Shown here piece by piece: positions 8,446 to 15,002 of a DNA stretch of 64,000 nt. Each line of letters opens with the position of its first letter. Positions within the stretch are counted from its first letter, which is position 1. Position numbers and translations under genes: made by a program. Below the pieces are notes generated by a model. The model was not told the DNA's origin and searched no databases. It saw only the letters and a list, made by a program, of their open reading frames with translations. The stretch is from positions 7,006,001-7,070,000 of the forward strand of contig NZ_CP072941.1 in the NCBI RefSeq assembly GCF_018069625.1, in the 5' to 3' direction. Origin of the DNA: Streptomyces yatensis (GTDB lineage: Bacteria > Actinomycetota > Actinomycetes > Streptomycetales > Streptomycetaceae).

Positions 8446-8484
8446 AAGAACATCCACCAGGGAAGCGAGAACATTCGAGAACAT
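8446..8484 (+). promoter_or_regulatory. Three direct repeats (A/G)AGAACAT in a divergent promoter region
   Basis: Copies of RAGAACAT start at 8446, 8467 and 8477, spaced 21 and 10 bases, between the DUF6879 gene and the plus-strand gene at 8526. Spacing by about one and two helical turns suggests binding by a dimeric regulator, most simply the neighbouring HTH protein. This rests on sequence pattern only. Confidence 0.35.
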
Positions 8485-8525
8485 TGCATGGCACCCGCCA
8501 GCTGCCCCTCCCTAGCGTCCTGTTC

Positions 8526-8858
8526 ATGCAGAACACGGCGGAAGTGGGAGAGATGCGAATCCGCGAACAGGACATCGAGGCGCTGGGTGCCGATGGCCAC
8601 GCCATGGCCAGAGCCGAGGCCCAGGCCGTGGCCGATCTGCTGCGCCAGGCCCTGCATCGCCTCGGCTTCACCCCGGACGTGCCGCATGGCGTCGAAGGCG
8701 GGGAGCTGTACTGGCCGACCCTGCGGGGCGAGCTCACGGTGTCCGGCTATCCACTGGTGGCCCTGGGGCGCATCCCCCTCGACAGCGCGAATCGGCTCGC
8801 GGACGTCCTGATGCGGGCCGCGCTGGAGGAGCAGACGAAGAACGCTGCCTCGGCGTAA
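8526..8858 (+). CDS. Small hypothetical protein (110 aa)
   Basis: 110 residues, unrecognised. It is mostly helical by composition (IEALGADGHAMARAEAQAVADLLRQALHRLG split by proline), followed by a short beta-rich part (GELYWPTLRGELTVSGYPLVALGRI) and a C-terminal helix ending in NAASA. No signal peptide, membrane segment or cysteine is seen. ATG 8526 lacks an obvious ribosome site; an ATG at 8553 is preceded by GGGAGAG but with a very short spacer. It is divergent from the DUF6879/HTH pair with shared repeats between them, so it could belong to the same regulatory unit. Confidence 0.6.
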   Translation: MQNTAEVGEMRIREQDIEALGADGHAMARAEAQAVADLLRQALHRLGFTPDVPHGVEGGELYWPTLRGELTVSGYPLVALGRIPLDSANRLADVLMRAALEEQTKNAASA

Positions 8859-9001
8859 GCGGTACGCATCCCGCCTCCCCCATGAACCCCCGTACCAGCT
8901 GGGCCGGAGCCCTGGCAGGTCGAGCCCAGCCGGAACGGGTGCAGGTGCACCACGGCGCGAGGAGAGCCCCCGTGCCGACAGCACAGAAGGGAATCATCCC
9001 G

Positions 9002-9133
9002 ATGCGGCTGGCAGGACACAAGGCCGTCTTATGGCAGGACCCGGAAGACGGCGACACCATGCCCGACTCCGACGCACCGTCGCCCCCTTCGGGTGGCGAC
9101 TGCGGTGGCGGTGACGGCTGCGGCCGTCGATAA
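9002..9133 (+). CDS. 43-residue peptide with Gly/Cys tail, possible modified-peptide precursor
   Basis: A 43-codon frame with ATG 9002, preceded by AGAAGGGA about ten bases upstream. The N-terminal half is leader-like (RLAGHKAVLWQDPEDGDTMP) and the C-terminus is SGGDCGGGDGCGRR, with two cysteines in a glycine-rich tail. Small size and this layout recall ribosomally made, modified peptides, but no recognisable lanthionine, cyclodehydratase or radical-SAM enzyme lies nearby. It is followed 66 bases later by a 138-residue protein of unknown function. A plain small regulatory protein is equally possible. An earlier in-frame ATG at 8882 has no support. Confidence 0.5.
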   Translation: MRLAGHKAVLWQDPEDGDTMPDSDAPSPPSGGDCGGGDGCGRR

Positions 9134-9199
9134 CCCCGGTAGGCAGGGCAGTCCCGGCCATCGCGGGGGCTGCCCTCTTCCGTCAGTGAAGGCGGCACA

Positions 9200-9616
9200 T
9201 TGCGGCACCACCACGGCTATACCTGGCTCGGCTCGGGCCACGAACTTCTCAAGGACGGCCCCCGACGCCCCCTCCATCCGGACTTCAAGCACTCCAAAGT
9301 CGTCCCCCTCGAACTCGCCCACTGGCTGCTCAAGCCCCCCACCTTCGTCCAGGCGACCTGGACCGACCCCACCCAAGCCGCCGACTGGTTCGGCGAGCGG
9401 GCCCACGAACACGCGGGCTCCTTCGCCTCCGTCCACGACCGTGCGCCCGAGACGCTGTCCGCGAGGGTCCGGAGCGCCGCCAAGGCGGTGGCGGGAGGGG
9501 AGGACGTCGCCGGAGGGTGGTACCTCACCGGGCAGCGGTTTCTCTCCGTATGTCTGATCGCCTGCGGTCCCCACCGCTTGCGCCCCGAGCTCGGCTGTCC
9601 GCAGCCGCCGCCGTGA
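9200..9616 (+). CDS. Hypothetical protein (138 aa), downstream of small peptide gene
   Basis: 138 residues, not recognised. It begins at TTG 9200 with a GAAGG ribosome site seven bases upstream. The N-terminus is histidine-rich (HHHGYTWLGSGHELL), the middle has several tryptophans (LAHWLLKPPTFVQATW, ADWFGER), and the C-terminus contains YLTGQRFLSVCLIACG. There is no signal peptide and no clear membrane helix. It probably shares a transcript with the 43-residue peptide gene just upstream. It ends one base before the convergent SDR gene, so the two stops almost touch. Confidence 0.6.
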   Translation: MRHHHGYTWLGSGHELLKDGPRRPLHPDFKHSKVVPLELAHWLLKPPTFVQATWTDPTQAADWFGERAHEHAGSFASVHDRAPETLSARVRSAAKAVAGGEDVAGGWYLTGQRFLSVCLIACGPHRLRPELGCPQPPP

Positions 9617-9617
9617 A

Positions 9618-10550
9618 TCAGTTCGCGAGCGTCTCGTACCGCACCCCTGTCAGCCGCTCGGACGCGGCCCACAGTCCCCGGCCCGCCGTGTCGCTGCGGG
9701 TCCACTTGGCGCGGGTCGAGCGGACGGGGGAGCCGTGCCACAGCCCCTGGAAGGGCGGGCCGAAGAAGTCGTTCTGGTGGACGTCCGGGGCGGTGGCCGC
9801 GTACAGGGTGGGGAGGGCGCCCTGGTCCGGGCTCTGGCCGAAGTAGCGGTTGCCGATTTCCATGAAGCGCTTGGTCGCCCGGCGGCCCTCCATCTTCGGG
9901 GCGGCGGTCTGGAGGTTGGTCGAGGCGTAGCCGGGGTGTGCGGCGGCGGCCACCAGGTGGGCGTTCGTCGCGCGGAGGCGGCGGGACAGCTCGTGGATGA
10001 AGAGGAGGTTGGCGGACTTGGAGCGGGAGTACGCCGTCCAACGGCGGTATCCGCGCTCCATGTTCAGATCGCGCGGGTCGACTGTCCCCAGCATGTGCAT
10101 AAAGCTGGACACGCTGACCACCCGCGCCCCCGGGCCCGCCTCCAGCAGCTTCGGCAGCAGTAGCCCGGTGAGCGCGAAGTGTCCCAGGTGGTTGACGCCG
10201 AACTGCATCTCGAAGCCGTCGGCGGTGCTGCGGCGCGGGAGGGCCATCACGCCCGCGTTGTTGATGAGAAGGTCGAGCCGGTCGCCCTGGTACTCGGCCG
10301 CGAAGGTGCGTACGGACGTCAGATCCGCGAGGTCCAGCGGCGCGACCCGCACATACGCGCCCGGCGCCTGCGCCCGGATCCGCTGCGCGGCCTCGGCCCC
10401 GCGCGCCTCACTGCGGCAGGCGAGCACCACCTGCGCGCCGCGCCGTGCCAACTCCCGGGCGGTGACGAAGCCGAGGCCGCTGTTGGCGCCGGTCACCACG
10501 GCGGTGCGGCCGGTCTGATCGGGGATGTCGCTCGCGGTCCAGCCCTTCAT
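9618..10550 (-). CDS. SDR family oxidoreductase (retinol dehydrogenase-like)
   Basis: 310-residue classical short-chain dehydrogenase. The cofactor motif is TGANSGLG near residue 20, NNAG follows at about 95, and the catalytic tyrosine/lysine is in YSRSK. Arg residues after the first beta-alpha unit (ACRSEARG) suggest NADP(H). The C-terminal extension after the catalytic site matches the protochlorophyllide/retinol dehydrogenase-like subgroup common in actinobacteria. ATG 10550 is chosen because AGGAG lies six bases upstream, rather than the GTG one codon earlier. The substrate cannot be told. Confidence 0.85.
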   Translation of the reverse strand: MKGWTASDIPDQTGRTAVVTGANSGLGFVTARELARRGAQVVLACRSEARGAEAAQRIRAQAPGAYVRVAPLDLADLTSVRTFAAEYQGDRLDLLINNAGVMALPRRSTADGFEMQFGVNHLGHFALTGLLLPKLLEAGPGARVVSVSSFMHMLGTVDPRDLNMERGYRRWTAYSRSKSANLLFIHELSRRLRATNAHLVAAAAHPGYASTNLQTAAPKMEGRRATKRFMEIGNRYFGQSPDQGALPTLYAATAPDVHQNDFFGPPFQGLWHGSPVRSTRAKWTRSDTAGRGLWAASERLTGVRYETLAN

Positions 10551-10668
10551 CACGCGCTCCTTCGCGGTGTGCCCTACGCGCCGGTAGCCCCAGTGTCCGG
10601 CGACAGCCTAAGGGTGGAGTGGTGAAGGTGCGAGGCGTGTGGATCGGGATTCGAACGCCAGCGCTGCA

Positions 10669-10851
10669 TCAGGCAGGTCCTGGTTCGTGTCGCCGCGCGA
10701 ACCGCGCACGAGCAGCCTCGTGAGCGCTGCGCAGTAGCTGCACAACCGTGGGGAGTTCACGATGGTCCATCAAATCCATGAGCACGTCCGGGTAGACGTT
10801 GGCGTCCGCGTGCCGCTGGGCCCCAGAGAAGCGGGCGGTGGCCCGCGGCTC
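10669..10851 (-). pseudogene. Possible 3' fragment of a lost gene
   Basis: In the 300-base gap between the SDR gene and the DUF4387 gene, the minus strand carries a protein-like frame that ends in a stop at 10669-10671 and reads DANVYPDVLMDLMDHRELP and then VVQLLRSAHEAARARFARR. It has no plausible start upstream, and its frame is closed at 10876. Third-position GC is lower than in neighbouring genes. It looks like a gene tail left by deletion or insertion. I do not recognise the family. Confidence 0.35.
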
Positions 10852-11179
10852 AACTCGAATGGAGTGGTGCGGGAGTCACCTCCATGTCCATGAGCGGGGC
10901 GTACTGCTGCCCGGCGTAGCAGTCGGTGTCGCGGAGGTCGCCTTGGACGGTGGGGCGGGGGAGGGAGACCTTGACGGCGAGGGCGAGGGGGTGGTTGACG
11001 ACGAGGATCTGGTCGGGGTCGGCGTCGTAGAGGGTGGCGAAGAGGGCGGGGTTGAGGAAACCGGTGGCGACGAGGGCGTCGTAGGCGGCCTGGTCGTGGC
11101 ACATGAAGTCGAAGGTGAGGGTGAAGGGGCCGGCGTTCTTGGAGCGGACCAGGGAGCAGTAGTCGAGCAGGGTGGTCAT
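10850..11179 (-). CDS. DUF4387 domain-containing protein
   Basis: 109 residues matching the DUF4387 type: LLDYCSLVRSKNAGPFTLTF near the start and the conserved HDQAAYDAL and GDLRDTDCYAGQQYAPLMD. These small proteins typically accompany or are fused to AtuA-like proteins, as here, where the AtuA gene ends five bases upstream of this start. The biochemical role is not established. It is the last gene of the transporter-AtuA-DUF4387 operon. Confidence 0.85.
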   Translation of the reverse strand: MTTLLDYCSLVRSKNAGPFTLTFDFMCHDQAAYDALVATGFLNPALFATLYDADPDQILVVNHPLALAVKVSLPRPTVQGDLRDTDCYAGQQYAPLMDMEVTPAPLHSS

Positions 11180-11184
11180 GGGGT

Positions 11185-12546
11185 TCACAGCTCCTCGGTG
11201 GTGGTGCGGAAGAGTTCGGTGGGGGCGACGCCCGTGGCGACGTGGTGGAGGGTGAAGCGGTAGAGCGGGCCCCTGTCCGTCTCGGGCGGGGAGTAGGGGT
11301 AGGCGAGGGTGGAGACCAGGCCGTCGTACTCGGGGACCGGCAGGTGGCTGCTGGCGTGGGCGACGAACGTGGCGATGGCGTGGGCGGTTGCCTGGTCGGG
11401 CGCGGTGACGGTGATGAGCACGCCGAGCTCGCGGGGAGCGAGCGGATCGGGTTCGCTGCCGCCGAGGACCGCGCCGGCGCCGTAGAGGCGGTAGTCGATG
11501 TCCACGTCGGCGGGGTCGACCGTTCCGCCGAAGACGTCGAGGATTTTCGCCTCGAAGTACTCCTTGGCCATCGGCACCAGCTTGGGCAGGGCGTCGATGA
11601 CGACACGGTCGCGCACACCGCCGAAGACGACGGTCTGGTAGCCGATGAGTTCGGCGCCCTCGAGCTTGTTGGTGTAGTCGTCGGCCGGCAGGTAGCGGGC
11701 GCCGCGGACGCGGACGGTCCGCTCGTCGACCGCCTCGTAGGTGGCCCCGGTGGTGTCGAGTACGCCCGAGGGTTCGGCGACACGGTACGGGTCGGTGTTC
11801 TCGTACAGCGTGTGGGCGGCGACGGAGCGGGGGGTCAGACGGGTGCCGTCGGCGAGGGTGGTCACGTCGAAGTGGTCCTCGCGCAACGTGGCGAGCAGCC
11901 CGTTGGCGGACGGCGGGATCGCGCAGGCGGCACCGCATTCGATGGTCTTGGCCATATGCCAGGTCAGGCCCGGGTCGGCGCCCCGCAGCTGCGGGACGGC
12001 GGCGAACAGGGCGGTGTCGCTGGCACGTCCGGCGAGGATCACCTCGCAGCCGTCGCGCAGGGCGTCCTGGAGGGGTTCGATGCCCATCATGGCGACGGTG
12101 TGGCCGCGGTCGAACAGGTCGCGGTCGATGGCGGGCGCATGGGGAAGCGGCCGGATCCTGCCCGCGTCATACAGGTCGCGCAGGCGCTGGGCGGGCTGGT
12201 CGGAGTAGATCAGGCCGAGCTTGAAGCTCAGGTTCTCCTCCGCGGCGATGGAGCGGGCGATGGCGGCGACCCAGTCGACACCGTCGTCGCGGCCCGAGGT
12301 GCCGCAGGAGCCGATGATCAGCGGTACGCCGAGCTCGTCGCGGGCCCTGAGCAGCAGGCGCAGATCGCGGGTGACGGCCTGGGCGGACAGCTTCGGGGTG
12401 CCCGAGCCCAGGGCGGCGGGGCCGGAGTCGGTGGAGCCGGCGTCGCAGGCGATCACGTCCGGCAGGGCGGCGACGCCGCGGGCGAAGGCGTCGGTGTCGA
12501 ACCCGGCGCCGAGCGCGCCGGTCGGGGCCAGGATGCGGAGTTCCAT
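11185..12546 (-). CDS. Acyclic terpene utilization AtuA-family protein
   Basis: About 453 residues of the AtuA (DUF1446) family, named after the citronellol/geraniol utilisation cluster of Pseudomonas. Visible hallmarks are CDAGSTDSGPAALGSG near the N-terminus, IIGSCGTSGRDDGVDW, and ILAGRASDTALFAA. The enzymatic step is not settled in the literature I know. ATG 12546 is preferred: GAAAGG lies upstream, whereas the ATG at 12564 has none. It sits between an MFS transporter and DUF4387, so transport and catabolism of a small organic acid or ester is the natural inference. Confidence 0.85.
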   Translation of the reverse strand: MELRILAPTGALGAGFDTDAFARGVAALPDVIACDAGSTDSGPAALGSGTPKLSAQAVTRDLRLLLRARDELGVPLIIGSCGTSGRDDGVDWVAAIARSIAAEENLSFKLGLIYSDQPAQRLRDLYDAGRIRPLPHAPAIDRDLFDRGHTVAMMGIEPLQDALRDGCEVILAGRASDTALFAAVPQLRGADPGLTWHMAKTIECGAACAIPPSANGLLATLREDHFDVTTLADGTRLTPRSVAAHTLYENTDPYRVAEPSGVLDTTGATYEAVDERTVRVRGARYLPADDYTNKLEGAELIGYQTVVFGGVRDRVVIDALPKLVPMAKEYFEAKILDVFGGTVDPADVDIDYRLYGAGAVLGGSEPDPLAPRELGVLITVTAPDQATAHAIATFVAHASSHLPVPEYDGLVSTLAYPYSPPETDRGPLYRFTLHHVATGVAPTELFRTTTEEL

Positions 12547-12591
12547 GAAAGTGGTGCCTTTCATCGTGCGGGAAGAGGGGATCTCGGCCGG

Positions 12592-13914
12592 TCAGGCGGC
12601 GGCGCCGTCGGTGGCGCCGTCGGTGGCGCGGTCGGGTGCGCGGCGGACCAGGCGGGTGAAGACGAGGAAGGTGACGCCGGCGAACACCGCGGCGTTCAGG
12701 TCCATATAGCGCCAGCGGGTCAGGTCGATCGTGGTGCCGAGGATCGCCGGGCCCAAGGCCATCCCGGACGCCGAGGCGATCGTGTAGAGCGTGGTGTAGG
12801 TGCCCAGCACCTTCTGGGTCGGTGCCAGGTTCCACAGCGCGACCAGCGCGTTGACGGCGAACGAGGTGTATCCGAGCGAGCAGAGCACCATCGAGGTGAT
12901 CGTGCCGGGCACGGTCGGCACCGTGAACCCGAGGAGCAGGCCCGCGATGAACAGCCCGACGCCGTACCGCATCGCGCGCAGCTGCCCGAGCCGGTTGGAG
13001 GCGTACGCGATCGGCAGCACGCAGACGAGGAACGCCACCGCCCCCGGCAGGGCCAGACCGGCCGCCTCGCCGCGGGTCAGACCGAGCACCTCCGTGCCGT
13101 AGGGGGTCATGAGCGAGCGCAGCGCGGACCACATGCCGGCGAAGCAGAAGATGCCGACCATCAGCAGCAGGGTCGGGCTGGACGGCGAACGCAGCGCGTC
13201 CTTCAGCACCGCCCACGGGGAGGCGAACTCCCGCTCGGGGGCGGCCTTCTCCTCCTCGTCCTCCGGCAGCAGCACGGCGGTGTGACGGCGCCCGAGGAAC
13301 GCCCATGACAGCCCCAGCATGATCAGCATCAGCAGCGGCGGTATGGCGAACGCGAGGCGGAGGGACCGGTCGACGACGAGCAGGCTGATCAGGGAGGACA
13401 CGACGATGGTCAGGCTGACGCCGGCCTTGATGAAGCCCTGCGCCTTGCTGCGGTTGGACGGCGCGACGTAGTCGGACACCAGGGTCTCGGTAACGCCCTT
13501 GAACGCGTTGGCGATCGCGGCGAAACCGACCACGCACACCATCAGGGTGGGAAGGGTCGTCGCCCAGGGGATGAGGACGAACGGCACGGTCGCGGCCGCG
13601 GCCCCGATCAGCACGATCGGCCACCGGCCGGTGCGGCGGCGGGCGAGCTTGTCGGAGAGGAACCCGACGGACGGCTGCGTGAAGATGCCCCAGGAGTGGT
13701 CCAACCCCATGATCAGGCCGACCACGCCCGCGGAGGTGAAGTAGTGCCGCAGCTGCTCGGGAACCTGGGTGTCGTAGAAGTTCCACACCGCTTCTTGTGC
13801 GAAGACGGCGAGGGCCACCCACAGCACGGCGTTGCGGTTCATGTGGTCGCCGGGTGCCGGGCGGGGGAGGGTGCTCACCGAGCCGGGCGGGGATATGGGG
13901 GGAGTTTCGGGCAT
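12592..13914 (-). CDS. Major facilitator superfamily transporter
   Basis: 440 residues with about 12 hydrophobic segments starting near residue 27. Visible are the loop 2-3 motif FLSDKLARRRTGRWP and a central charged loop (LPEDEEEKAAPEREF) that divides two six-helix halves. It resembles sugar or organic-acid/H+ symporters of the SLC45 or GPH-like type, but the substrate cannot be read. AGGAG lies eight bases before ATG 13914. A TGCTATAGCA operator lies 22-31 bases upstream. It is the first gene of the operon with the AtuA and DUF4387 genes. Confidence 0.85.
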   Translation of the reverse strand: MPETPPISPPGSVSTLPRPAPGDHMNRNAVLWVALAVFAQEAVWNFYDTQVPEQLRHYFTSAGVVGLIMGLDHSWGIFTQPSVGFLSDKLARRRTGRWPIVLIGAAAATVPFVLIPWATTLPTLMVCVVGFAAIANAFKGVTETLVSDYVAPSNRSKAQGFIKAGVSLTIVVSSLISLLVVDRSLRLAFAIPPLLMLIMLGLSWAFLGRRHTAVLLPEDEEEKAAPEREFASPWAVLKDALRSPSSPTLLLMVGIFCFAGMWSALRSLMTPYGTEVLGLTRGEAAGLALPGAVAFLVCVLPIAYASNRLGQLRAMRYGVGLFIAGLLLGFTVPTVPGTITSMVLCSLGYTSFAVNALVALWNLAPTQKVLGTYTTLYTIASASGMALGPAILGTTIDLTRWRYMDLNAAVFAGVTFLVFTRLVRRAPDRATDGATDGAAA

Positions 13915-13935
13915 CGCGAGGACTCCTGTGCTACA

Positions 13936-13945
13936 TGCTATAGCA
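13936..13945. promoter_or_regulatory. Perfect palindrome TGCTATAGCA upstream of the MFS operon
   Basis: A 10-bp perfect palindrome placed 22 bases before the transporter start, next to its ribosome site. The identical sequence stands at the same distance before the adjacent GntR-family gene. FCD-type GntR regulators bind short palindromes of this kind, so this is the likely operator. Confidence 0.65.
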
Positions 13946-14077
13946 AGTGAGGGAAGGGGCTGCCCGCCGGAGCGCGCGCTATGCGCCCAGGGGGCGGGGG
14001 TCGGTCTTCAGGTCGGTCGGCCGTTGGAGTCGCGGGGGGCTGCTGGAGCTTGGAGTCTTGAGTCGGTCGCCGCAGCC

Positions 14078-14173
14078 CGGGGTCGGTCGGCGGGGTTCGG
14101 GGTCGGTCGGCGGAGCCCGGGGTCGGCCGCCGAAGTTCGGGGTCAGTCGGCGGAGTTCGGGGTCAGCCGCCGG
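14078..14173. repeat. 4.8 tandem 20-bp repeats reaching into the gntR 3' end
   Basis: Units of 20 bases (CGGGGTCGGTCGGCGGRGYY) start at 14078, 14098, 14118, 14138 and 14158. The last copy contains the stop codon of the GntR-family gene, so the array appears to have grown from the gene end. No coding function is seen. Confidence 0.8.
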
Positions 14174-14879
14174 AGAGCTGGACGAGTGCGGCGCGGTGGT
14201 GCCGCGCGGCGAGCTCCTCGGCGCGCTCCTCGTCCCGTTCGAGAAGCGCGTCCAGGAGCTGGCGGTGCTCGTGGTAACGGGCGCGGAACGCCTCGGCGTG
14301 CTCGGGTGCGAGCTTCATGGTGAGGTCGAACCGCTCCTCGTAGCTGAAGGCCCTCGCCTGGCCGAGCAGGCCTTCCAGGACGGGGTTGCCCACGCACGAC
14401 TCGACCTGGCGATGGAAGAGCCGCAGCTTGTGGAAGACGGCCGCGAGCCGCTCGGACACATCGGCGTCCAACCCCTCCTCGGCGACGGTCTGTTCGATCC
14501 CCGCGGTGATCTGGTCGGTCTGGGCCAGCAAGGAGACCAGGTCGGTGAGTTGCTGGGCGGTGGCGTTACGGGCGGCGAGCCGGGCCATCAGGGCGGACAG
14601 CCGGACCTCGGCCTCGACGATCTCGGAGCGGGCGGCCGAGGAATGGTCGGCGATCCGCAGGGCCCGGGGGCCGACGCGCTCGACGACCTTCTCATGCACC
14701 AGCTGGCGCAACGCCTCGCGGACGGGGGTGGGGCTCACTCCGAGCCGGGCGGCGAGATCGCGCTCGGTGATCTTCTCGCCCGGCCGCAGGATGCCCTCAC
14801 GGATCGCGTCCCTCAGCCGCCGGTATGCCTGGTCGGCCAGCGACACGGTTTCCACGGGGCCGAGGGCGTCAGTGCTCAT
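14163..14879 (-). CDS. GntR family (FCD domain) transcriptional regulator
   Basis: 238 residues. The N-terminal winged helix has the GntR signature LRDAIREGILRPGEKITERD and LGVSPTPVREALRQL, and the C-terminal all-helical FCD domain contains ARYHEHRQLLDALLERDEE. It is encoded next to, and on the same strand as, the MFS-AtuA-DUF4387 operon. An identical TGCTATAGCA palindrome lies in front of it and of that operon, so autoregulation and control of the operon are likely. The C-terminal LSGG and stop are part of a tandem repeat. Confidence 0.9.
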   Translation of the reverse strand: MSTDALGPVETVSLADQAYRRLRDAIREGILRPGEKITERDLAARLGVSPTPVREALRQLVHEKVVERVGPRALRIADHSSAARSEIVEAEVRLSALMARLAARNATAQQLTDLVSLLAQTDQITAGIEQTVAEEGLDADVSERLAAVFHKLRLFHRQVESCVGNPVLEGLLGQARAFSYEERFDLTMKLAPEHAEAFRARYHEHRQLLDALLERDEERAEELAARHHRAALVQLSGG

Positions 14880-14896
14880 GGCGGTAAGAGTGCTCC

Positions 14897-14906
14897 TGCT
14901 ATAGCA
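14897..14906. promoter_or_regulatory. Perfect palindrome TGCTATAGCA upstream of the GntR-family gene
   Basis: This is the second copy of the palindrome at 13936, 18-27 bases before the regulator start. On the minus strand a TTGACT hexamer lies just upstream (14908-14913), so the site would sit inside the promoter and its occupation would block transcription. Confidence 0.65.
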
Positions 14907-15002
14907 AATAGTCAAGAGCGTGAAGCGGGTAGCTGGATGGTCGGTCCCATGAGCGATGATCTGCCCATGGCGGATTCGACGGGGGAGGACGGGGGACGTC
15001 CG

